Source: Tridacna crocea
Taxonomy: Eukaryota > Mollusca > Bivalvia > Cardiida > Cardiidae
DNA length: 64,000 nucleotides
Reading direction: 5' to 3'
NCBI GenBank assembly: GCA_943736015.1
Contig: OX031071.1
Coordinates: 13,674,119-13,738,118, forward strand
A program made the position numbers and the translations under genes. Of the stretch, positions 21,501 to 33,500 are shown in pieces. The notes under the pieces are model-generated. The model searched no databases. It was not told where the DNA came from and was given only the letters and a program-made list of their open reading frames with translations. Every line of letters begins with the position of its first letter. Positions within the stretch are counted from its first letter, which is position 1.

Positions 21501-24500
21501 AGAAATTGGCTCAAACCATAACCCCGTTCTGAAGTCCTGCACACTACTGAAACTCCGCTTCTTTTGAAGGGACTTGTGATTATTTCCTCTTTAACAATAA
21601 CAAAATTTTAGACTGGTCTTAACCCATTACCACACAATCCCTACTTTTGATGACCATGAGAAAAAAGCCTTTAGAAAACATTGTGGGAAAAGGAGAAAAT
21701 GCTGGTAACCAGCATTTTCTCCTCTTCCCACAATGTTTTCTACCCTTCATAAAAGTAACTCCAAATTTTCGGTCACTTTTGTCACCTGCAAATGCTTCCA
21801 ATATGGACACACCTAAGATATTGTTGTTTGGTGATGAGTTAATTGAAAGCATTCCGAGACAACAAATAACATGTGAAAAATCAAAATCTGTTGTGGAAAG
21901 AGTAGAAACAGTGGGAAAAGGAGAAAATGCTGGTAGCCAGAAAAACCAGCATTTTCTCCTTCACCAAAATGATTTTTAAAAGTTTTTTTGTTTTAAAAAC
22001 AAGGGATTGTAAAGGGTTTGTTTACCCACTGCAAACAAAGACCTTTTATAACTAATGAATGATTTTAATTGAAACTTCTGAAAACTGGTTAAATGCTCTT
22101 TTCCCCCCCAACTGTGTTAACTCTATTGTCCTTTGTGTAACTACTAATTCATAATTGTTAATAGATCATTAACATTTCCAATACAGTACTGGTATAAACA
22201 CAAACTAACTGTATTGATGTGATTACCTGCTGGTTTCTGTGCTGGAGCAGGAGTCGCAACAGCTACTTCAGGGACTGCAGGTGTATCTTCAAACAGGTTA
22301 CCTCCCTCTAACAGTTCATCTCCTGTAAAGATAAAAGCCCAGTTTGACAATCAGACAACTATGGGAGACCCAAGGACCTTTTGTGGACAGTGTAGATCAA
22401 GATCAGACTGCACAAAATCTGCAGTCTGATCTTGAATGATTACATATTAATCTGGAGATATTTTCCCCCTTTTCCCCTAAATAAATTTAAGACGGCAATA
22501 TTTGAGTTTTCACAATGCTCTGAAAATTATGTTGAAGTCATTTAGCAGGTTAATCTTACTGGAAAAGAATAGTATCTCATCAAATCTTTAGCATTTAATG
22601 TCAGTGTTAACAGCATTTCATTGTACAGTAGCATCCAGAGCAAATATCCATACCTTAGAGTAGCTTTTCAACTCTTCACTAGATAAATGAATTCTACACT
22701 TGTCAAAGTTATAAGCATATGCAGACGATAAATTCAGTGTATCACAAATAAAGGGAACTAAATTTTAAAAGAATGTGAGTAAGTGGCATTTTCTCCTTTA
22801 CCCAGCATATTTAAAAAATATACTACTCAAACTTTGCTAGGGATCAACATAAAAGATTTACCCTAGATGTGTATGTTGCATGTATCATGTACGGTTCTCC
22901 ATCATGTTAAATTGCCACACTGATCAAAAAAGTCACCAGTAGAAATGGATCTTTAACCCTTTCCCTCATGATGCCGACTGTTAAAGACATCGAGAAAGAA
23001 GCCTTTGGAAAACATTGTTGGAAAAGGAGAAAATGCTGGATACCAGCATTTTCTCCTTTTCCAACTATGTTTTCTACTCCTGACAGACATAGTATTGCAC
23101 ATTGCATTTGGCTTTTGGTCAGCAAATGCTGTCAACTTGAACAAATCTAGAATTTTATAGTGTGGTAAAGAGTTTATGCAAAACTGCTGTTAACAAAATT
23201 ATACCCATAAAGAAATAAGTAAGTGATCCCTATCAAAGTTTGAGTAGTATACTTCCTTACACAGGGTTGTCATCCAAACAGGACTGCTTAGTGTACAGGA
23301 TTTGCTAACAACTTGGTCATAAGTCAATTGTGCTAATCACTCAGCTACCCGGCAGGGCCAATATTGTTTCAGCTCATGTTCGTTTACAAAACCTTTACTC
23401 TTTCTGAGTGAAGATATTTCACAAATGAGCTCAACCTTCCTGTCAATTATTGACTCTCTGCAAGGGAAAGCAGTTTACTCTTTACTCCACAGATACTCAT
23501 TTCTACACATTGCTTGTAGTCACACTGGAGAGACCTTACGAACTTGTTCCTGGTCAACGTTACTGTCCCTGTCAATTTTACGTACCCGTTCGAGTAAAAA
23601 ATATGGCTGCGCCCACAAGATTACACAAGGTAAGCAGAAAAACATTCTTCTATAACAACCAGATGAGTAGATGTACTGTAGATGGTTGTCGCACGGAATT
23701 TCTGGGATGTTAGTGCATATTTCTGTATTGTTCCTTTGGTGGTTTGTTATTTGTTAAAGACGTTTAATCCAACAAACTTCCGTCAGCGACAACGATTTCT
23801 GAATAATCAACACCCGGAAGTCAGCAAAAAGCTTTTTTAAACATACAAACACAATAATCTGAAGTTTGTGTTGTCAAGTGAATCACATATGCTTTATTCA
23901 CCACAGTTGAAAACAAAAAACTATACGACATCCATTAAAAAGCACTTTTCTCTCAATTTTTGTAGGCAACGCACCACGCTCCAGAACACAATAAAACGAT
24001 CCAGTTCCTGAATTGAAACAGAGAACGATATCATAATGTGATTGTGTAGGAGTTTAATGATTTTTTTCCCTTTTTTTAATCAATATGCATAACTGTCTAC
24101 TTGTCTATCTTTCAGGTTTTCTTTCCGTCAGGTTTATTATCCTTTTGATGCTTTTGAAATGAAATGCCATGATATAGAGAAGGGAATTTGACATTCTATA
24201 ACCAAAATAAATGATAAAATATGGAAAAAAATCTCCCCTATATAATATAAACACAAGGAATGCAACGTCTCGATTGCAAGCGACAGCACAAGACAGCCTT
24301 TCCCACCCAAAATCACCCACGAAACAAACATTGATCATAATTTCCTTTAGCCTAGCGATAGACAACACAAAAATGTACCTGCCACATTTGGCGATTCCTC
24401 AGTAGACACCTTTTAACCGGAGACAATTTCTATTCATCGAGGAGGCCATTCGCTGACGTCACGGGAAGAGCCAGGAAACGTATTTTTGGATTACGTATTA

Positions 24501-27500
24501 CTGTTTTTTTTTTTTTTTTCGTTTTTAAGATATATTTATGGACATCACATGATACTTAATACAAGTAACTAACAAAAGTATTTGACCGTATTATCTTTTA
24601 AAGAAAAGATATTTGACTCTAATACATAATTCGAAAATACACTTCCTGGCCCTTCCTGGGAATCCTGTGACGTCAGCGAATGGCCTCCTCGATGGATAGA
24701 AATTGTAAAAAAAAAATGTAATACATGACGGATATTTCCGGTTAAAAGGTGTCTACTGAGGAATCGCCGAATGTCGCAGGTACATTTTTGTGTTTTCTAT
24801 CGCTAGGCTAACAGTGATCGGTAAAGAATTTATTTCAATGAGACAATGGCTCCTGTCTTTGAAAACCAATGGGACATTTTCAAAAGTAATGAGACATTTA
24901 AATCTTCAGATGAGACGTTATAAAGATTTCAAGTAAAGCACTTTATTCTGTTTTATTGTTTTAGCACATGAATAATCTATACTGTTCATTTTTCCATATA
25001 CAAAAAAACAATCAGACATATTTAAAGCATTTGCAGACAACGACTTCAACCCCCCCCCCCCCCCCCCCCCCCCCAAACCTGTCTGCTATAGATCTATATT
25101 TTCATTTCATAAAACAACATTTTTTTCACTCATGAACGGAATTTAGCTTTCACTTATTGCTTTATTCAGAGATTGGTATAAATTCACTGTATAAATTCAT
25201 TATTATTAATGAGAAGATAGTTTGAAGTATCCCTGATCGGACGAGGCCAAGCTGCTCATTGTATTGTCATGGGTTTTCACGCTTTTTTGGCGATTTATTT
25301 TTTCGTGACAATTAATTTTTGGAGAGGTATTGCTACATGATTTGACATCATCCAGTCAGTTTAAATAGCAAGTAAATTAAAAAATCTGTCACTTTACACT
25401 AGATAAGAGGAATAACACCTTTGTTACTCTGTCATAAATGACTCGACAGCCTCATTATCATCCGCGTGTCCTTCGCATTTTATACTGATCGTGTTTAGCC
25501 CAATTTTCTGCCGGATGTACGCAAGCTAGATTTTATAAAGCTCTGGACGATAATTTCATACGTCAGATATTTTCCCTTGTCAAAGACAGATCATTTCAAA
25601 TTTCCAAGTCTCAAAACCCGGACTAAGGGATCAAATGAGAAGCGTGCCGAGTTGTCAAGTTTTGTCAAATAATGCATGGACAAAAATTTCTTTCTCATTT
25701 TTCCGGCCAATTTTGATGTTTGTTATCCACTGTTCAATTGAAGATTGTGATTAATGATAGTCACAAAACCAAGAATTCAAGTGTAGGCACCAAGCGAGTT
25801 CAAGAATCGACTACAATCGATTCCGGGTTTTCTCAATCGATTATCGGAATCGGAAGCCAAAACAAAATGACTTTCGACAATAGTCGATCATCTGCCCACC
25901 ACTAAGTGATAGATACAAGGACTTCCTGCAATGAGCAGTTTAATTTATGGCTCTGTCCCGATGATTCAATCACAATATCTCGGATATAAAGTCGCATATT
26001 ATCAATGTATTATCGAGTAGCATTCCCGAATACCGATGTTAAAATTAGATTCTAATGCATACAATCAATAATAATATTCACAAAATACGAGAATACCTAA
26101 CTTCACTTTTCTTTTGTTTTAGTTTTAGAAAGATTTGCAAAAAATATAGGCTCAACTTCCGTATTCCTATGAGACAGTTGGGCGCATTTCTAGGATTCTG
26201 AATGAGACAATCGAGGCGATGCAGTCCTTCTGTTTACATTATATAGAGCAGATATTTTTTTCATATTTGATCATTTATTTTGGTTATAGAATGTCAAATT
26301 CCTGTGATATAGATGAAGAGCTTGATGACAGACAGTAACATGCAAAGGATATCTATCATAACTATCTTGCAGAAGATCCATAACTATTATAAATACCATC
26401 TTCGATATCGTCATCAAGAGACTCGTTTTTGTGAATATGATTTTATAATAATGATCATCAACGACCAACCATTCGTATGCCTAAAAGTAACTATTAATAT
26501 CTGAATATCTAAATATATATTAATATTTAATATTTAAATATTGATCAGCGATACTCTGCGGAAAGGGGGCTTAATGCATAGATCTGCGGAAAGAATCTGC
26601 CCAGGTCAGCTTGTGCATTCCGTGCAGGCGGAAGTGGACCAAGACTTTTTGCTTTAGGTCAATTTTCTGTATGTTCAAGGACCAGTCTACCTAATGATAA
26701 CCCCTCTCTCTCTCTCTCTTCACGATGGGTGTCTGATTCTGCCAGCTTAATAAAAATGGGGAGATCGCCTGAACATGCCTAGTAACATTAGGCCTATTGA
26801 TGGAAAGAAGAATTCAATGTGTTGTAGAATTGTACTTCCATTCAAGTATTTATTTAACTACACTACGATTGTGACTACGATGATTAATATAGAATCTTGA
26901 CCAACTTAATAACAAAATTGTTCACTGTAACACAAACCCATACGCTTACCGTATTTTCAGCTCAGAAGCTGAATCGTTGTATTGACCGTAGGAGCATCTT
27001 ACGTTGTAATTTAAAAATGGCAAAATATCCCTGAATAACTGCAATTTGATTTTTTATCGGTTTATAGTGCTGAGGATAATCACTGTATTGGTCATCTGAC
27101 ACGGCACACACTTCAGAATATTGAGTGTATATGTTTTACAAGGGTTTTTGGAGACTCCAAGTAGTGTTTTTTCAGAAATCGTAGTCCCCGGCGAAACTTT
27201 GTTGGATTAAACGTCTTCAACAAACGATTAACCACCAAAAGAACTAGAGATTAACGTGCACTGACATCCCAGACATTCCGTGCGACAACCTGCAACTGCA
27301 TATCTATTCAATAACATGTTAAAAAAATTATGTTTTTGTGCTTACCTTGTGTAATCTTGTGGGCGCAGCCATGCTTTTTACTCGAACGGGTACGTAAAAT
27401 TGACAGGGACAGTAACGTTGACCAGGAACAAGTTCGTAATGTCTCTCCAGTGTGGTAGTAGCCTTTGGAAAACATTGTCGCAAAAGGTGAAATTGCTCAT

Positions 27501-30500
27501 GACGAGCAATTTCACCTTTTGTCACTGTTTTCTATGCTATCAAAAGGTGTCATACACACATAAGAAACAGCTTCATCCTTGCTGTTATTTAGAGTCAATT
27601 AGAGATACAATAGAAATACCTTATGGGGTAAAGAGTTAAAGATGACAAATGCATCTCAAATGATTAGATCTGTCTTAGGATAGAAAACATGGTGGAAAAA
27701 GAAGAAAATGCTGGTTACCAGGATTTTATCCTAAATGATGCCAAAAGCATACTCTTCCCTGTTGAACAAAGGGTTTCTTTGGTAAAGGCTAAGAAAAATA
27801 GGACTGCACTCAAGCTTGGTATCATCACTCCCCTGCCTTGCTTGAATTCTTACAATAGCCAACTATCTACACTTGAAATTTAGAGAGAGAGAGATACCTA
27901 CCAAGAAAGTCATCACCTACACCACCTCCAAAACTGTCAGCGTCATCATCATCATCATTGTTATCTAATTTCAACATGAACAAATAAACAATTAACATGT
28001 TATGAACAGTCAACATGTGATAACAGGGAACCTGTATTTCAACATAAGAAGATGCTAACAATTCAGTTATAAAACAAGAACTTCTGAACTTAACCCTTTA
28101 CCCCATAGGGCATATCTATGGTATATCTAGTTGAACCTAAATAACAGCAAGGATAAGGCAGTTTTTATGGGTTTATGAAACCTTTTGATAGCATAGAAAA
28201 CATTGTGACAAAAGGTGAAATTGCTCGTCAAGAGCAATTTCACCTTTTGCCACAATGTTTTCCAAAGGCTCCTACAAGCAGTGTGTAGAAATGAGTATCT
28301 ATGGAGTAAAGGGTTAAATTGAACACCTCACTCCATCAACGTATTAACCCTTTACCAAACAATCCCTAGTTTTCACAACCCAGAGGGAAGCCTTTTGAAA
28401 ACATTATGGGAAAAGGAGAAAATGCTGATAACCAGCATTTTCTCCTTTTCCAACAATGTTTCCTACCTTTCTCAGGACAAATTTCAATATTTGAGTCACA
28501 TTCATTTTGTCGTATGTAGATGCTTTTAATTTGGACGAGTCTAAAATTTTGTCATTTGGTAAAGAGTTAAATAACCAATTCTGTCAACTGTTTTGTGAGG
28601 GCTTACATCTTAAAATCATATACATATCTACCTTTTTCAGGTTAAAAAGATTTTTCCTGAAAAAAGCACATGTTCTACAAAATATCACTTTAAAAATTTA
28701 TGAACATCTGTAAATTGAGTTTATGAACATCTTTAAGTTTTAAATTTAAATTACATTGAGTGTCTCACTACCGGAAAAAAGAATATATGAGAAGTTAGCG
28801 TCAAACATTAACCGCAGGGTAACATATTTAGTTTTTGCGCTATTCAACCCTTTACCAAACTCTCCTACGAGGTACAATCCTTTTGAAAACATTGTTGGAA
28901 AAGAAGAAAATGCTGGTTACAAACAATTTCTTCTTTTTTTTCGAAAATGTTTTCTACTCTCTCAAATACCGGAAACATCATTTAGTCCATAACTGTCATC
29001 TGCAAATGCTTTCAATTAGCACAAGTGATGGATCTGACTTCTGTTGACTACCTTTAATGTAATACATACATATTTAAAAATATACCCAGGAAATTCACAC
29101 AAAAAAGCAAAACCATCAGAGCATTTTTAAGTTTGCAATTAGGTCCAAAATACTTCCATTTTAAGGTTGTTTTTGTTCAGGTTGCTTACGGTATGTTTTG
29201 TTCAGTCTCAACTCTTTCCCACACGGCAAACTTTCGGACTAGACCAAATTGAACGCATTGGCAGACAATTCAACTCTTACAGAAAAGATGATTTCTGTCT
29301 ATGATAGGGTAGAAAATATTGTGGGAAAAGGAGAAAATGCTGGTTACCAGCAATTTCTCCTTTTCCCACAATGTTTTCAAAAGGCTACTATTCCAGACCC
29401 GTAAAAACCAAGGGTTGTTTGGGAAAGGGTTAACTTGACCTATACTGGCTGCAAAGGTAACTAGAGTTGTGACAGGCATTTTAAGGGTTAGAGCATGATT
29501 CAATTCTATGTGCTACATGTATCTTACGAAAAGAATGACATTTTATACTGGACTTTAACTCTGCAACAAAAAACTTGTGCTCTGTGGCACTTACATGTAC
29601 ACATACAATTTCCTAAAATTCTATAACTAGCCCATCCAAAACTAAGTTGTTCAGGCAATTCTGTCTTAACTGTTTTTAACGCTTTCCCAAACAAGCCCTT
29701 GTTTTTATGTGTCTGCAGTATGAGTCTTTTGAAAACACAGTAGGAAAAGGAGAAATTGCTCGTAACGAGCAATTTCTCCTTTTCCCACAGTGTTTTCTAC
29801 CCATTTGGAGAACTTTCTGCCATTTTTATCAACTTTGAAATTGTCATCTGCAAACTCTTTGAGTTTGAAAGAGTCTAAAACTTGTCGTTTGGGAAAGGGT
29901 TAACTACAAATACACCTGCACAAAGACACAAGAGAGCAGATAGAACAAAGAACATTCTTTAAATCTCTTAACCACATACCCTTTTTGAAGTCGAAAGTAA
30001 AATTTCATCAGTCTGACCAGTTTCATCTATAACTTACTGACTCAAGATAAACTGCATGCAAACAAAACAACATAACTGAAACAACTCTCACCAATAAATC
30101 CCCCACCACCAAAGTCATCTCCCATCATTTGTGGAGGTAGATCAACATCCATAGCTTGTTCTGTGGAAGATTCTGCAAGCATTGTGTCTGTTTTATCCTC
30201 TATGGGCTGCATGGATATGTCTGGGCGGCCTGGACTCTTGTAATAAGAGTCATCAAACTGAGCATCTCTCAGTAGCTCTCTTTCATCAAAACCAACATCG
30301 CCTATGGATGAAAATCAGTGAATTGAATTTAGAGTGAAAATGGCTGCAAGAAAATATTTGCATGCCTTAATGTTATATAATTATATAGAGTTTATTTCAT
30401 CAGCTTGTGGTTAATATGGAGAAATATTTGCCAAAAAAGGGAAAGGTATGCGAAAATATCGCGTGCCGTAAGGCACAAGTTATTTTCCCCGACCTTTCCC

Positions 30501-33500
30501 TTTTGAGGCAAATATTTCCCCATATTAACTACAAGCTAATGAAATGCATAGATCTACATTAGATTGTTGCACAATCTTGATCCTTGCCACCTACAGTATC
30601 CAATATTTTTTGCCTATGGTGCACAAGGAGTTCAGGTAAATGTAGTTTGTTGCTCAATGCAGGATTTCACATTAAGAGTGTCCAACAACTCTAGACAATA
30701 CAACTCATATCAAGCATTCTTCAGAGTGAAGTGTCAAGAATATTACTAAATGTTCTCTTACAGACATCGCATGATTTCCTTTTGTGGAGGTTACAATTCT
30801 GAAGGCAACACAATTTTGGAAGAAGAACTTGCATCATGCATTTTTACAGGGTGAAGTGTCAAGAATTTTACTACATATTGGCTTCCAAACATCACATGCT
30901 TTTAATTTGAGGAAGTAACATTTTTTCCTTTATGTTAATGAATAGCCAATAGAGGCGGTCTGTATGACAAAAGGAGTTTACTCACCAAAATTATCGTCTC
31001 CAACAAAGGAGATGGTTGTCAGATCTTCCTTCATGGTTATTTCTTCAGGTCTACTCTGATTCACTGTGGAGAATGGTGCATTTACATCGATATCACTGCA
31101 AAATAGTACAAACATTACATAACCCTGTGCTTCACTATCCACAGTTTTAACTCTTTATCACTCAGCAAAATTTTAGACCTGTCCAAATTGAAAGCATTTG
31201 TAGACCACGATTTCTATGTAGCTGAATGATGTGATTTTTGTTTGATAGGGTAGAAAACATTGTGTGAAATGGAAAAATGCTGGTTACAAGCATTTTCTCC
31301 TTTTCCCACAATGTTTTCAAAAGGCTTCCTCTTCAGAGTTGTTAATGTTGGGATTGTGCGCGAAAGGGTAAAATACCCTAGGGGAAAAAAGGCCTTCTGA
31401 CAAGATTGTGGAAAGGGGAAAGTGTCGGTAAAAATTTCTTCTTTTCCTACAATGTTTTCTCCATTTTGAAAGCAAATCCCACCATTTGACAGATATTTGA
31501 TGTCTGCAGTTGCTATTGATTGCAAGATCATTGGTCTAAAAATTTGTTTGTGGCAGAGAGTTAATCCATTTTGTCTACAAGCCATTAAATTGGACAAGTC
31601 TGGAATTTTTTGTTAGATTTAGAGTCCAGTCTTTGCCTCCTGCACACAACTCTTTCTATTGTAAAGCAGACCACTTCTGGAATAATGAGACAATTAGAAA
31701 AATTGTGTGTGATAAGTCTCATCTCCTTTTGTAACTTTGTCTTAACACGAATTTAACTCTCTTTACCAAACAACAAAATTTTAGATTGGTTCAAATTCAA
31801 AGCACTTGCAGGCAACAAAATAAACGCAACTCAAAAATTGAAATCTGTCTCCAGCAGGGTAGAAAACACTGTGGGAAAAGGACAAAATGCTGGTTATCAG
31901 CATTTTCTCCTTTTCCCAAAATGTTTCAAAAAGGCTTCTATCTCAGGGTAGTAAAAATCAGGGATTGTTTAGTATAGGGTTAAGAAACAGTCCTACGGAG
32001 TATATCAAGCAAAATAAGCATGTACTGTTGTTTTCATTCCAAGTTAATCCTTTCCCAAACGACAAATGTTGGACTTTTCTAAACCAAAAGAGTTTGCAGA
32101 TGACAATTTTAGATTTGGAAAAAATGGCATAAGTTCTCAATAGGGGTAGAAAACACTGTGGGAAAAGGAGAAATTGCTCGTTACGAGCAATGTCTCCTGT
32201 TCCCACAGTGTTTTCAAAAGACTTTAACTCCAGACACGTAAAAACCAGGGTTATTTGGGAAAGGGTTAACTTATTACCAAACAACAATATGTTAGGCTTG
32301 TCCAAATCGAAAGCATTTGCAGACGACAAAATAAAACAAAAAGTGACTGAAAATTTGGAATTTGTTCTGGGAAGGGTAGAAAACATTGTGGGAAAAGGAG
32401 AAAATGATGGTAACCAGCATTTTCTCCTTTTCCCACAATGTTTCCAGAAGGTTTCTCTCTCAGGGTCGTGAAAAGTCGGGATTGTGTCGTAAAGGGTTAA
32501 CTGAAGACACATAAAAACCAGGGCTTGTTTGGGAAAGGGTTAAATCAAAAATGAAATATACACAGGTAACCATCAACTCACTTTAAATCATCCAGAGCAT
32601 CAAAGTCATGGAAGTTCTCCTGAAGAGTAATGGCATGGACAGCTGCTTCTCTGTTTTCTTCTGGTAAATCAACAACACCTGGCCTAAAAGCCATCTTTAT
32701 CTTCACGAACGCTTCATTACAATCAGCTAGCAAATACTTGGCTTTCCTTGAGTAAATTCTTACCACCCCAAGCAGTAAATGTCCAGAGGTCCTTAGAGCC
32801 AATTTCACCTGTAAAATACATGTGTAACAGTACAACACCTGGGCCCCTTTTTACTGAAGTAGTAACGATCAAAATGTGTGCAAGTTTTACGTATCTATAG
32901 TATTGTGGCGTATTTCTGCCAGAAAATACAAGACAAGTATCATGATCATTTAACCCTTTACCAAACAATCCCTGGTTTTTATGACCCTGAGATAGAAGCC
33001 TTTTGAAAACATTGTGGGAAAAGGAGAAAATGCTGGTAACCAGCATTTTCTCCTTTTCCCACAATGTTTTCTACCCGGCGGGACACAAATTTCGAATTTT
33101 TGAGTTAAGTTTATTTTGTCATCTGCAAATGCTTTCAATTTGGACCAGTCTAAAATTTTGTCGTTTGGTAAAGAGTTAAGAAGACTACAGTAAAACCTTG
33201 ATAATTCGAAGTCCCATGGGGCCAAGCAAAATGCCCGAGTTTTTGCAACACTCAAATCATCCAAAGTGGGAAAAAATGCACTATATTCGAGACTGGTGAT
33301 CAGTGTCTACTTCTTGAGCAGTATAACTTTGTATCTGTCTCTATTTGATTCATTTTTTTACAGCATTTTTACAGCATTTGAACAATATAGTACCGAAAGG
33401 GTTGTTTTCTGTGAATATTTTCCTGTTTTGCAGGGTTATTTTCTGTGAATTTGGTCATGTATGGATTTTCAATTAAATATTTTAAATAATCTGGCCTTTC

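Larger units (their letters stand above)
23521..27454. mobile_element. 3.9-kb element with about 290-bp TIRs and 5-bp target duplication
   Basis: The terminus CACACTGGAGAGACC is inverted at the right end; arms 23521-23815 and 27165-27454 match over most of their length. GTAGT flanks both ends (23516-23520, 27455-27459) inside a D MITE. CAC termini with 5-bp duplications fit Transib/RAG-like transposons, but no transposase was seen, so the superfamily is inference. It lies in the intron between RAD21 exons 5 and 6. Confidence 0.85.
23478..27635 (-). mobile_element. subfamily D TTAA MITE split by a 3.9-kb element
   Basis: The left piece, 23478-23520 (TTTACTCCACAGATACTC ... TTGTAGT), and the right piece, 27455-27635 (GTAGTAGCCTTTGGAAAAC ... 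TTATGGGGTAAAGAG), join in register with intact D copies at 28094 and 60477. Confidence 0.88.

Noticed and set aside
23425..23713. Frame with HTGE-like residues suggesting a zinc finger
   Set aside because: The sequence is the terminal inverted repeat of the 3.9-kb element plus a MITE fragment; no C2H2 spacing is present.
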